64,000 nt of DNA from Lophius americanus (GCA_037951165.1 JBBDHG010000003.1:14710001-14774000); one strand, 5' to 3'; shown: positions 1-10,813, counted from the first letter of the stretch. Program-made: numbers and translations. The notes: a model not told the origin generated them from the sequence alone.

Positions 1-1030
1 AAATCACTTATTTGGTCTTCCTCTTTTTCTCCTCTTCTAGCTCGATCTCCAGCATCCTTCTACCAATATAACCACTATCCCTCCTTTCCCGTGTCCAGAC
101 CATCTCAATCTGGCTTTTCTGTCTCTGTCTCCAGGACCTCTTACCTGGTCAGAGGGACTCTGATGTGCTTGTTTCTATTCCTGTCCATCCTCGTCACTCC
201 CAAGGAAAATTGGAACATTTTCAACTCTTGTCAACTCTTGTATGTCATCAGGATTAACCGAAAAAGTGTCCCATGGACTTGAGGAACTAAGGTTGACACA
301 ATGCTGTCCAGGAACTTTCTTGCTAGCAGCATAGAGTTTGTTCAGGTCAGAGTATGACGCCATGGTGTGGTCCACCAAAAGTCAAGGTGAAGTATGACAT
401 CACACCCTCAAGGCTGGTGGCCTAATTCTTCCAAGCCTACCCCACTGTGATTGAAGCATTGATACCATACGTGTCTGGGTGCTGGGTAACCTGCATGGAG
501 GGCCACAAAATGGCTGACACTCAGTACTCTTTTTGAAACTGCAAAGGTCAAACTATCAAGGACTTATATCTGCCACAAAAAGTTGACTCAATTCAAGTTT
601 AAATTAAAGTCAACCAGCTGTGCAACCTACTTTTTTTCTTTTTAAGAAACAAACTGAAAAAAAGTCTCAGGCCAACTCCTACCAACACTCCCAACAAGTG
701 CCAACTGACAAACAAGAAAATACTGTTAGGTGCTCTTATTTAGTGTATACCAGTGGGTTGTTGATGCTACAGGCCTCATTCACTGCTCACATCTTTCTAT
801 TGTAGAGAGTATTGTACATTGGGGACGCAGTTAGATTTCATAAGGATTTTTTTTTTGATGGCTTTGAACCAACAATGTTTTTCTATAACTCCACATTAAG
901 ATTGTATCTTCTTTTCTTGTCTTTCTCTCCATGCGTATGTACACTACATGGCAACTGCTAAAGAGAGCCTGAGAGGAAGAGGGTCTTCTTTGTAAGTGTT
1001 TGGGATGAGAAAAATGGCCTACTGCTGTTT
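1..1030. other. Anonymous duplicated sequence, no recognisable gene
   Basis: This stretch is nearly identical to 39,682-40,710. A pyrimidine-rich tract ending in CTTCTAG near position 40 looks like a splice acceptor. A 67-codon open frame on the minus strand (378-175) differs at only two residues in the copy at 40,059-39,856. I do not recognise the product. With two near-identical copies, an open frame is weak evidence of coding, so no gene is called. The part after 600 is AT-rich with nothing I can identify. Confidence 0.4.
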
Positions 1031-1440
1031 TGGTAATACGATTGTAATAGTGGGGTAATAGTGTGAAATCAAAAAGGTAATACTATGTATTTACCAAAGT
1101 AATAACTAAGAAGCAGCTTGGTAATAACACTTGGTATATATAGATAATATTTCACTGGACTTTAGGTAACAGGGTAATAATGGCCCAAAAACTAAGCGTA
1201 ATAATGAGGAAACAAATTTTAAGATGCAAATCAGGTAAAACCATCAACTGTAATAGTACAGTAATAGTTTGATGAACAATAACAATAAAATAGTTGTATG
1301 AGCACAATATTTGATTCAAAAATGGTAATATAGGGATATTAATGTTGTAATAACATGATAATAATAAGGTAATACAGGTTGATGTTTTCAAATTATTAAC
1401 TCAAACATTCCAAGGTAATACGGTACAAATTGTAAATCTA
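1030..1440. repeat. GGTAATA-rich interspersed repeat
   Basis: The motif GGTAATA or close variants (GTAATAG, GTAATAA) recurs many times at irregular intervals of about 15-40 bp, in one orientation. The same element, with extra repeat copies at its left end, lies at 41,060-41,560, and an inverted relative lies at 44,590-45,010. It has no coding capacity I can see. It is probably a non-autonomous transposon or its internal repeat array; the family is not identified. Confidence 0.6.
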
Positions 1441-1880
1441 ACCTTGTGACTTCCTACCTGGAAACACGTGTGGTAGTTTCTGTGTAATAACCATTAATCA
1501 GTGCTGTAAAATGCAAAACTACCTGTTTTTATTTATCTCTCAATACATTCAACTTTACACATTTAATACTATTGATGCCTTGTACATATTATACAATTTC
1601 AAACTCAAAAGAATACCTTGTATGAATATGTCCTATTATTGATACACCAACACAAATAGCTGATTTAGATACAAATGAACAGAATAATCACTGTAACCTC
1701 AGCCACATTTTATACATGAAAATACACCGAGTAGCGAATGTTCCCCTCGTACCGCCAAAAAAGCTCTGACCCGTTGTGGCCTGGACCCCACAAGACTTCT
1801 GAATGTGTCTTATGTTATTTTGGACCAAGACCTTAGCAGCAGATCCATCTCTGTGTCGTTTATCCAACCAGTATTTCCAC

Positions 1881-4509
1881 TCAGGAATTGTAGGTCTCTC
1901 TTAATGTTTCCTCCATCATGTTGTCCTTGAAACAGTACACCTCTTGATTGAAGGTCCTCCAGCACCTCTCTGTATGTTGTGTGTGTGCTCCTGTAGACGT
2001 GTGAATGAAGAACCTGTGGTGGTTGACTTGGTCATGGATATATCCATGTTGCCTCAGTCTGTGATGGGGGCGCCAGTGATCGCTCACAATCTTACTAGCT
2101 GGTCCAACATATCTCTGTATAATGGGAAGCAATCTTTCTGCATTTCGTCATGACAAACTTCTAGACAGGCCGTCTTCACCGTCGATTTACCTCCAACAGT
2201 CCAAAGACCCAGCCTTTCCTCCTCCAGGGAGCAGCAAACTGTTCAAGTTCATACTGAAAAATGAAAAGATCTATAAGGACGACAAGGACAAATCAGGGGG
2301 GATACCATTGACAGATATTTGAACAACAGTCTTGGGGATATGAAGACAAAGTGATCCTGTCCATCTGCCACAGTTAACAGAACCTGTATAAATACTCATT
2401 GCAAACATGTTTTGTACATCTTACATTATATTGCTATACGGGTCTAAAAAATTGAAATTATAATCACAATTATAATATCAATAAATTAATAAATACTGTA
2501 GTAGCCATTTTGAAAGCCACCCACCTCTGTTTATTTGTTTTAAATGTTCTCTACAAATGACAAAATGAATGAATTAGTTATATGTAGTAAAAACATAACC
2601 ATATACCCACACAGTAACAAAATTAACATTCTTACCTTTCTCTTGTGACACAATTTGCTCTCATCAATGACAACAAAGGCGTGTCCCCCACATATTCTCA
2701 TCTTCCCCCTCCTCTGTAAGCGTTTGACTGCTCGAACAGACCCGTCTCACTTTCTTGGACATCTTGGTCAAAGTGCGGCTGCTCCCACAGACTCCCTCTT
2801 CAATTAAATCCACTTGTCTCCATCTTAATCCTTGGGCAAACCTGCAACAATTCTGTGATATGAACAACTTTTACAATTTTGTTTCGCTATTTGTAATTAC
2901 ATATTTGTAAATGAATTATATAATACATTATTTCAATCAAAGCATACTTTGTCATGATTCCTGAATCATAAAAAGATTTCATTAGATTGTGTTTAACTTG
3001 TACAATAAAAGTTTTAAAAATTAATTAAACATTTAAGAAAATGGCTGATGTGGTAGAATAGTACCTCACATGTAGACAGTTTATGCAATAAAACACAAAA
3101 ACTACCACAAAAACAATGTTATGAAGTACATCAGATATTATGTCACATTATCTGATATATATAGTTTTGATGGCATGTCATTGTGTTGTGTATTTCATGA
3201 GTAAAACCAATCGTGATTCTTGACAGTTGTTTACAGTAAAAGAGCAGAATGCAAAGGGATTATTATATATTGACTTTTTAATATAACTCACCTGTGAATA
3301 AACATCATCTAAGATGTTGAAGAGGTGGGAGATCCAGAGAAAATGGATCCACCTGTCATGGATTTAGACAAATATCTATGATGTTCTCGGCACACCCTAA
3401 GAAAAAAATACAAGATCAAAAATCATACAGGGGTGTCTAGAACGTTTAGCAATTAAGTACTAAAGTACTAGAATGTTTTAATACTTTTTCCTTTTCTGCA
3501 GAGTCACAATGAAGGATATCTAATAATATTAAAACAAATACCGTGAAGGAAATTCTGGGGAAGATTACAAGAAACTGGTGGTGAAATAAGGGTTTAGAGT
3601 GGAGTGTTACAAAGTCATTCTAGGTTTTTGGGGAAGCACCAAATCACACTGATAGACACTGGGCCTTATTTTTTGCAAACCTGTCTCCTTTTCAGAACTG
3701 CCTTCATGTTAATGTTGTTTGATATGATTTGTGTGTTGTTTTTCTACGATCTGTTTAACTCCTTAACTTATGTAAAGTATCTTCTTTGTACCATGGAAAG
3801 CTCTCTACAAAAATGTATTATTATTATTATTATTAGGTAGTAAGAAGGAGCACTTCTCTGCAGAGGGACTGTAGATGGATGGATTAAAGCACATAGCACG
3901 GTGGTTGGAATTCAAGTCCCTTGTTATGTGAAACATGGAAAATAATAATAAGCTAATGTGTTGTCATGTGTCCTGCAGTGTATTTTCAGCAAACAATCAA
4001 TATATTGTAGGATAACTCATAGATTGAAACTCAGCACTGACACTGCAGTTTAACTTCCGCGTTTCGGACCTCCTTTGAGCTATACATTATTTATAGATAA
4101 AAAGGAGGTTCAAATACCAAAAAAATGAAGTAGTTTAACAAGTTTAAAAAAGTACAATGACATAAATACAGGGATTTGTATTTAGGGTCAAATTGACTGA
4201 TGTAGAGGCTGTATATTATAACTTTTTGTTTTTGCTGTAAACACTTCCAGATGGCTGGAAGAAGGAAGGGATTCTTCTACATTTGGCAGAATGCCTTGGA
4301 AAACAACTTTGCATTTGGATAAGATCATTTCTGAAACAACTTTTTGATCCGTGGCACAATAATAAACGAATAAAAACTAATAACAATAGAGGAATCAATA
4401 ACTTACCACCGGTATCCATCCTTGGTGTTCCACCTTTTTTCATTTCCATCCGTGTTCGACACTGAGGACATCTCTTTTTTTGCATAGCACTTTCTTTATT
4501 TGAAACCAT
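1881..4509 (-). pseudogene. Merlin-type (ISXO2-like) DNA transposon relic with exons
   Basis: Four coding pieces run right to left in the order of a Merlin transposase. Exon 1 (4,509-4,407) carries CPQC followed by a basic stretch and ends at a GTAAGT donor. A second piece near 3,399-3,293 reads WIHFLWISHLFN and ends CAG before GTGAGT. A third (2,867-2,640) has RWRQVDLIEEGVC and, in another frame, VIDES, the first catalytic Asp. The last (about 2,250-1,881) has WVFGLLEV, then LPIIQRYV, VSDHW (second Asp) and HTQHTERCW (catalytic Glu). The assignment rests on this ordered D-D-E pattern known from the Merlin/IS1016 families. Frameshifts and stops break the last two pieces, so the element is dead. 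I did not find terminal repeats. Confidence 0.72.
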
Positions 4510-4919
4510 TTAATCAACGTAATTCTTCCTTTTCCCCATTTCCGTTTTTCCTAACAGCTTCTTAACGATGTTCATGATGAACACTGCTTATAATAATTAA
4601 CTTCAATGATTTATTGCCAGAATTAATTAAAAATATTGGCGCTATTGAAATTATTGGCTATCTGACCCATCGGTCACTGTCAGGCCCTCCCCCTTTGCAT
4701 CATTTGAAAGCGTCGCCCCTCAACATGAAGCACACAGATTACAGGAGATCGCTACCAGCAGGCGGCGGGAGCGGGACTCAAACACTGATTTGCACTTCAT
4801 CAAGAAATGACAGAGGAGGAAGAAGACCTGGGGAACGGCGCCATCCATCAATCCATGATTCTTGGCTCTGCTTGCAGCTTTCTTTTTTTTAGTAACCGTA
4901 AAAAAATTAGAACTATAAT

Positions 4920-5870
4920 GTTAAGTGATACATGTTTATGTTTTATATTATGACCAAATCGATTTATTTTTTGTCACTAAACTTTTAGCAAAGTAGTTGG
5001 AGATAAAAAGTACTGAGCAGTCATCACTTGTTCACTAGCTAATATTAACTTATGTCACATGGTAACAGATACTGAAGTTAAATAACGTTGGCTTGCAATA
5101 ATATTGTTCCATTTTGTAATAATTACTACACGTATTCAACATTTTCAGGGTAGAATGTATTTGTCTTTGGTAATATTTAATGAAATGATTGTTATGTCAT
5201 TAAATATATTGAATGAATATATTGTATTTTATTTATTTAACTGTTAACTATTGAGCTGACTGTGAATCCTCTATTGATGGTGATCAAACGTGGGTGAACA
5301 CTACTTTTGGAAAATAATTTGATGAAACATGGCTAATGTTATTATGTATTGTTAAATTCAATTTGATAAATTGTTAGTTAGTTTAATATTCTGAAAATAA
5401 ACTGCTTGCGCCGAATGGTATTCACAGAAACACGTTTGTTGATATAACAAATGCATGGTCACTTAGTATCAATGTTTTGTTTTGTTTTTTAAAGACACAT
5501 TGTAGTTTGGAAGAAAAGGTCAAATAAATGAACTGTTAAGTTTTTATTAGTCTCTTGATACGTGTCCACTGGACTCAGAATAAAGACTTGTGTAGCCAGG
5601 ATGTCAATGAGAGCACATGATACTAGTGAAATAACTCACTTGTGTACCTGTGGATACACAGGTATACACCATGTCCTAAAGCCCCTATATGCAGGGGGAT
5701 TTACTGGATACCTGCTTAAAACAGATTCAGTAGCGGTGCACATCTTGCAGAGTAAGGCTGCACTTAATCATGCTTGAGTCTTTCCTGTCATCTGTGGTGA
5801 CCCCTGTGCACAGAGACATGCCTTTAAGGCAGTGCCTTGTGGTAGAGGGAAAGAGCAACTTTGCTATATA
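4920..5870. other. AT-rich duplicated spacer, no gene recognised
   Basis: This matches 20,255-21,190 in copy B and, up to about 5,310, also 44,190-44,585 in copy C. A 71-codon plus-strand open frame (5,562-5,777) is kept in B with three residue changes. Its internal Cys/Gly-rich segment resembles nothing I know. No promoter or RNA gene is visible. Confidence 0.4.
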
Positions 5871-6033
5871 AAAATTGTCTTTTGAATATATAACGGGTTA
5901 TCAAATGACTACTGATGGATTAATGTGGAGGCAGCATTCATATTACTGGTCAGGGAAACATTTTATATACTCTCCTCAAGTCACCATTACACCGCTGAAT
6001 ATTTCCATTATGATATTGAAACTTTTCAGAGCA

Positions 6034-6150
6034 ATGCCTTCAACAAGAAGGGGCAAAAGAGCCAAAATAAAAGCCCTAGATGGTGAAAGAAACTTCCTTC
6101 GATTACTAATTTCTTCGTTTTATATATATAGCTCTAAATATACATGATTT
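6034..6150 (+). pseudogene. Broken first exon of a small basic/acidic protein gene
   Basis: The start MPSTRRGKRAKIKAL followed by ERNFL matches the intact exon at 21,373 in copy B. Here the match breaks after ERNFL (about 6,100) and jumps to sequence equivalent to 21,735, so the second half of the exon, its splice donor and the start of the intron are missing (about 300 bp). The acceptor-side second exon seen in B at 21,922-22,073 is not recognisable here. Confidence 0.55.
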
Positions 6151-6829
6151 AATATCACATTACATGTTCATATCACAATGACGAAAATAGGATTAAGCAT
6201 GCGTCCTTAAATTTTAAGCCTTGAAAGTGTGAGGAATGTTTGAAGTAATCCAAAACTTCTGTTTAAATTATTTTTAAATAACCATTAAGTTGATGGGAGC
6301 GTTAGCAGGGATACAGACAGTCAACCTTTGTCTAACATTTATTCAGATATTAAAGAAGTACAGTAGAAAACAGTCACACCAGACATTAATAATTGATTTC
6401 CATCTGTGTTTTGTTTTCTGTCCTGCCCTACATTTTCCTACATGTGTTGATGCTCCTTTTCTTGGCCTTTATAGTAGAAAAACCCAGAAGAGGCTGAACA
6501 CCGATACATGGCTGTCCTTAGAACCTTTAAAAAGAACAACAGAAGTTGTGAAAGACACAACGTGGATGGAAATACCATTGTATAAACTGCTGTGATCACA
6601 GACAGTGTCAGTGTGTTAGTTTCCTTCAATATATGTTAGTGGGATCTGGATTTTTATTTTCTTTATAACTAAAAACAATACTTTTCTGTACATAGCAGTC
6701 ATTCTTGATTTTGACAGAGTGAATGTTTCCTTACCAACAATTTTATTTAATTCATGAAAATAATATATCTTCCCTCATCAATGAAAATAAATTGTTTAAC
6801 TTCACAAGTTGTTGTAAAAAAAAAACAAC

Positions 6830-7270
6830 TTAACATTTGTGTTTGTTAGCTTTACCTCTGCAGTTGTACTGTCGCCGCCGGAGACGCCGTGTTTGTCGGA
6901 GTTTTACTCTTTCAGGATCCAACATTTTATTGATCAATCTCATTGTTTCTTCAGAAACCACAAAACCCCTTTCAACAGCACGTTGCTGCAACCAGCGATC
7001 GCCCTGCAGTTGAACACTTCCAGCCATCTCCTTCTCCACAAAAGAGATGATCTCCCCCAAGTCTGTCTGCTTCTTTCTTCTGAACAGACCCAGTTTCTTA
7101 CACAACCTTTTCAAAGTCCTGATGCTGATAATTATGTGTGTTGATGTTCCAAAAGATTCAATATTTCTTTATTTGTCAGACCGATGTCAAAGTAAAGTTT
7201 GACCAGATGTTCCACGTCCCTCATTTTGACGCTGGTGACTGTCGGATATTTCCCCTTCTTGTGTTTTGGC
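6830..7270 (-). pseudogene. HTH exon of a DDE-integrase-like transposon protein, frameshifted
   Basis: Read on the minus strand this begins MPKHKKGKYP and continues into a helix-turn-helix-like region as in the intact copy at 45,920-45,477. A missing base near 7,138 (ATGTGTGTTG here, ATGTGGTGTTG in copy C) shifts the frame, leaving an open part from 7,114. The exon ends RRRQYNCRG just before GTAAAG, a good splice donor. The DDE catalytic part expected downstream is not present. Confidence 0.55.
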
Positions 7271-7763
7271 ACAAATTATGAATTTATTTTAATAAAATTA
7301 CGTCATTACTCTAAAGTTATTACTTTTTATTTTCATAAAATTAAAAGTTTTTTCTCGAAAAATTACGACTTAATTCTCTTAATTATGACCCTAATCTTGT
7401 TCTTTTTTTTTTACATTTTTTGTCAATGCGGCCCCAACTCTCCGTCGTAGGCAATAATATATGTATTTTAATGGATCTATAATCTTCTAAAATGGATTGG
7501 TCATTTTTGACCTTGAACTTAAGGATATTTAAGCTGAAATGAACAGAATAGAAGCGTTAAATTAAAATTAATGTAAAAATTCTGGGAGCTTTTATCTCTA
7601 GTTGTGACTGAACTGTTTTGTCTTCAGTTCTGAAACCTGTGTGTTGCCATGGTTCAGCAGTGATGCTTGTTTGTTGTCATGGATACTGATACTATGAGGG
7701 GAAGTGAAACTTTTAAGATCAGTTTCCTCCAGTCAGAGGACCAACAGAACCTGAAGCCTCCTC

Positions 7764-7874
7764 ATGATGGAGATGGTTGACCTCATCTTAATTACACTGA
7801 TCTCTCTCTATGCAGCGGGTCAAGTTGTCCCCATCCTGATGGTGCTGCCCCCCTCTGGAGAAGAGCTGCATTAA
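7764..7874 (+). pseudogene. Signal-peptide-like ORF fused to a truncated Ig C-domain start (copy 1)
   Basis: The open frame starts MMEMVDLILITLISLY, which looks like an immunoglobulin leader, and runs into ILMVLPPSGEELH before a stop. The last part parallels LTVLPPSSEELQ at the beginning of the IgL constant exon (10,814), with clear nucleotide similarity over about 45 bp (GTGCTGCCCCCCTC and GAGCTGCA are shared). The C domain is cut off after about 15 residues. It lies about 0.9 kb upstream, in plus orientation, of the inverted V. It may be a relic of an older C exon or of a gene-conversion or processed event. A short expressed peptide is possible but not shown. Confidence 0.55.
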
Positions 7875-8509
7875 AGTTAGACTGTGTTCCTATGACTGCC
7901 AAAGTTTCTATTAGTATTGTTGTCCCTTGGAGACGATGTATGTGTTTTGTTTAAATGTTATTAATTTGTCATAACAGGAGTGATTGGGATATTTATTCTT
8001 GTTAAAAATGTTTTTCAAGAATAACTTGAAAGTTTTTATAGGACTGCAACTAAAAACAGGTTATCATTTACATAGAGGGATAACTCCCTGTACTTTATAC
8101 AGACTAATGAAAGTCTGGGATCTGTATTTTGTTGTTTAAAGCTCTGAAACACACCACTGATAGATATCAGGACGACGACTCATGGAATGTTTCTACAAGG
8201 AAGTTTGAAACCTCACTTTAGTTTTAGATAGAGATATTACTTTCTGGAGACATGGAACTCATTGACCCCTTACCTTTTCTCTGCACTGCTGCTTTCTTTC
8301 TTTAATGTTAATAATATTTGTAATTTTGTTTAAATTTTAAATGTTATTGTTTGATTCTACATATAAAATGTGCTTCTACACATCTGTACTTTTACAATTA
8401 CTGTCAGGTTCACTTGTTTTCAAATCCTTTCTGACTTTTTTATTTGTTGTTAAGCTTCATTAAGTCTTTTAAACATTGTAGATGAAAAAAAATATTATTC
8501 ATGATGATA
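7875..8509. other. Non-coding spacer between pseudo-C and V RSS
   Basis: AT-rich sequence conserved in all three clusters (23,284-23,929 and 46,242-46,876). I find no exon, RSS or known repeat in it. Confidence 0.5.
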
Positions 8510-8546
8510 TAATAATAATAATAATATTAATAATAATAATAATATT

Positions 8547-8584
<38 letters not shown>
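8510..8584. repeat. AAT/ATT microsatellite beside V (cluster 1)
   Basis: About 75 bp of imperfect AAT repeats. Homologous tracts of different length sit at the same place in clusters 2 (about 145 bp) and 3 (about 75 bp). Confidence 0.9.
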
Positions 8585-8757
8585 GTTAATTGTTGCTGGG
8601 AGGTTGTGATGTTCAAAATAAATAGATTCCCAGCATGATAATCTTTTATAACTAAACTTGTTGTGATGTCTGTTCATTGTCAGTGAAGTGTATCACTCTC
8701 TGCAGGATCTTCCAGCTGCAGCACTCACTTCAGTTTCTGTTCAGTCTGACTGAGGGA

Positions 8758-8785
8758 GGTTTTTGTACGACGGTTTTTCACTGTG
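8758..8785 (-). other. V recombination signal, 12-bp spacer (cluster 1)
   Basis: On the coding (minus) strand the V exon is followed directly by the heptamer CACAGTG (8,785-8,779), a 12-bp spacer (8,778-8,767) and the nonamer ACAAAAACC (8,766-8,758). The heptamer is consensus, and the nonamer matches the consensus pattern. A 12-bp spacer on V is the kappa-type arrangement. The apparent stop codon ending the V frame lies inside this heptamer, so it is not a defect. Confidence 0.95.
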
Positions 8786-9257
8786 TGAACACATGCTGAC
8801 TGTTGGGATAGTGAAAACTCTGACAGTAGTAAACTGCTGCATCTTTAGCCTCAACTCCACTGATGGTCAGAGTGAAGTCAGAGTTTGATCCACTGCCTGT
8901 AAAACGATCTTCAATCCCTGTTTCTCGCTGATTATTGTAGTTAATGAAGAGTTTAGGAGATTCTCCATCTTTCTGCTGGTACCAGTATAAAGCTTTTCCA
9001 TTATAAACACTCTGACTGGTCCTACATGTGATGGAGACGGAGCCTCCTGGAGCAGAACTCACTGCTCCAGACTGGGTCACTGTGATCTGGCCTCTGGACT
9101 CTGAGGACACAGAGACAGAAACATGGAGCAGTGTTCTGGTTTAGAGCGCTTCATTCCAGAGGGACGGATGTTCAGAGGAGAGGAGCTGCATTCTCTGGAC
9201 TTTACCTGTGAAGCAGCAGCAGAGGAGAGTCCAGATGAGGACGGAGATCACAGTCAT
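8786..9257 (-). CDS. IgL kappa-like variable gene V1 (leader + V exon)
   Basis: This is the germline variable segment of an immunoglobulin light chain, an antigen-binding domain secreted or carried with heavy chain on B cells after V-J joining. The leader exon (9,257-9,206) encodes MTVISVLIWTLLCCCFT, a hydrophobic signal peptide, and ends in CAG before GTAAAG. A 103-bp intron ends in CCTCAG, and the V exon (9,102-8,786) completes the split Glu codon. The domain shows the core Ig residues: Cys in SITCRTS, Trp in LYWYQQK, and DAAVYYC. CDR3 begins QSFHYPNSQH. Framework 3 starts GIEDRF, where the other two copies have GIPPRF. There are no stops before the RSS. Transcription runs opposite to J and C. 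Confidence 0.93.
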
Positions 9258-9337
9258 GGTTCCGATGAGGAGGATTTCTGGGTCTTCTGTCGTGATGAAG
9301 GACAGCTGTCAGTCATCCAGTCTTCATCTCTCACCAC

Positions 9338-9383
9338 TATAAACTCTCCCAGATCACTGGAGCATGGTGCTGCTGATGCAAAG
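9338..9383 (-). promoter_or_regulatory. Putative V1 promoter: octamer-like and TATA-like sites
   Basis: Upstream of the leader, 9,376-9,383 reads ATGCAAAG on the plus strand, one base from the Ig octamer ATGCAAAT. It lies about 120 bp from the start codon. An AT-rich TTTATA (9,343-9,338 on the minus strand) sits between. Position and order fit an Ig V promoter, but the octamer is imperfect. Confidence 0.45.
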
Positions 9384-9499
9384 TGTCTCTCTATGGAAAT
9401 ATTCTGACTGACTCCAACAGGGACTTGGATTACTCTCATCATGCTCCTCATCAATGGATCCCTCATTTTGATCACAGGGTTGATCAGGAATATTATCAA

Positions 9500-9740
9500 A
9501 AACTGTTTTAGTTGAGTTTGGCTTCATTCTTCTAGACAGACTCTCTTCAAATATCTGCTTTAATATTTTTATAGTTTATTCCTGCAGAAGTTAATATTTA
9601 TTAAAACAGAGTATCTATCAGTTTTTACCTATTATGGTTATCCTCACTTTTCGTATCAGTGGACAATATTTTGTTATCAGACTTTAATTTTGTTGCATGT
9701 GTTTCTGTCAAAGTCAGAGAGCCGTGTCTCCACAGTCAGA
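9500..9740. other. V1-J1 spacer
   Basis: Short AT-rich spacer between the divergent V promoter and the J RSS. Its equivalents in clusters 2 and 3 differ by a few bases. No other V or J segment is visible. Confidence 0.5.
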
Positions 9741-9779
9741 GGTTTTTGTACGGCGCCTCAGTGAGTTTGTATCACTGTG
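9741..9779 (+). other. J recombination signal, 23-bp spacer (cluster 1)
   Basis: Nonamer GGTTTTTGT (9,741-9,749), a spacer of exactly 23 bp (9,750-9,772) and heptamer CACTGTG (9,773-9,779) abut J. This pairs with the 12-bp V signal under the 12/23 rule. Both signals face left, so V-J joining must proceed by inversion of 8,786-9,779. Confidence 0.95.
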
Positions 9780-9817
9780 GCTCACGTTCGGTGGAGGAAC
9801 CAGAGTGGACGTTGGAC
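9780..9817 (+). CDS. IgL joining segment J1
   Basis: A 38-bp joining segment encoding LTFGGGTRVDVG, with the FGXGT motif of light-chain J segments. It ends in GGAC followed by the donor GTAAGT at 9,818. The last base joins the first two bases of the C exon to form an Arg codon, so the reading phase is consistent. Confidence 0.95.
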
Positions 9818-10813
9818 GTAAGTTTCTGCTCTAATCCTGAAGACAATATTGTAAATTAATGTTTTAGATGTAGATTTTTGGATGTTGGAGTCAGATGAAT
9901 AGATCTTATTTGAATTATTTTAGATTTTATGTTTTTCTTTTATGAAGGACATGAACTCAGAGCAGCGTAACTTAACATCTCTGCACAATTATACCTAAAA
10001 CGTACAGTTTAAATATTATGATAAGATGTCAAATTTTATATTCTTTTAGTTAAGGAGTAAAATTTACATTTTACTCCTTACATTTAGTGCAGTGTTTTGT
10101 GTCATGTTCAGTCAGTGGATAAATGAAATGATTTGGGTCTAATTTATTACAAGAGACAGAACAGCTGAGTTGAAATTCATTAACTTCCTGTTTAATATTG
10201 AAAGGTGAACACATGAATACACAAATTATGTTTATGTAAACATTCACCAGTAATTGATACGGTTGATGCAAACATTTCCTGAACTGAATTTTACATCTTT
10301 AATCAAAGTTTTGTCCATCTCTTTTATGTTTTACTAGATAAAGTTTTTATATTCTTCATTTTTGCGGCTCCAGATTGAACCGAGTGAGGATGAAGATTTC
10401 TACATGTGTTTCTTGTTTTCTTGAAACGATTCCAGTCTTTCCGTCAGTTTTTCTCATGATGATTGAGATTCACCTGAAGATCATGTGATTGTTCATTTTC
10501 TCTCTTTGTGTTCATGTCCACTAAATCCTTTACAGTCATGCAGAGCTCAGGTTTGGATGATGCTGATGTTTGATTTCCAGCGTAGTTTGATATATTTCAG
10601 GTCCTTCTGTGTGATGGTTCTCTCTGTGCTGATGTTCACCAGAGGTTTCTATGAGGAAGTGAAACAATGTGTGACTGCTGGAGCAAAGAAAAACTTCTGA
10701 CAGAAACTCTTTCAGGGACAGAATCAGCTTCACACAGGAAAGGTGTCCAGGTTTCTGATGCTTGATTGACAGCTGTGTGCTGCCCCTCCTCTAAGCTGAT
10801 TGGTGTTTCCTAG
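9818..10813 (+). other. J-C intron with a highly conserved 3' part
   Basis: The intron is about 1.0 kb. Its first 560 bp vary between clusters; cluster 1 lacks about 58 bp found at roughly 25,822-25,880. From about 10,460 to 10,747 I see no difference among the three copies. The block may hold an enhancer, but I see no definitive enhancer motif beyond an E-box (CAGCTG near 10,770). Confidence 0.6.

Noticed and set aside
175..378. 67-codon minus-strand frame shared with 39,856-40,059
   Set aside because: Two copies only, no known domain, no start context; left as an uncertain note rather than a gene.
8778..8790. Apparent stop at the end of each V exon suggesting pseudogenes
   Set aside because: The stop is within the RSS heptamer and is removed on V-J joining.
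9123..9407. 94-codon plus-strand frame open in all three clusters (also 24,614 and 47,492)
   Set aside because: Antisense to the V leader, its intron and promoter. The copies are too similar for conservation to be informative, and there is no domain.
10485..10733. Two opposed frames (71 and 65 codons) identical in all clusters
   Set aside because: They lie in the J-C intron; identity there is better explained by nucleotide-level conservation or conversion.
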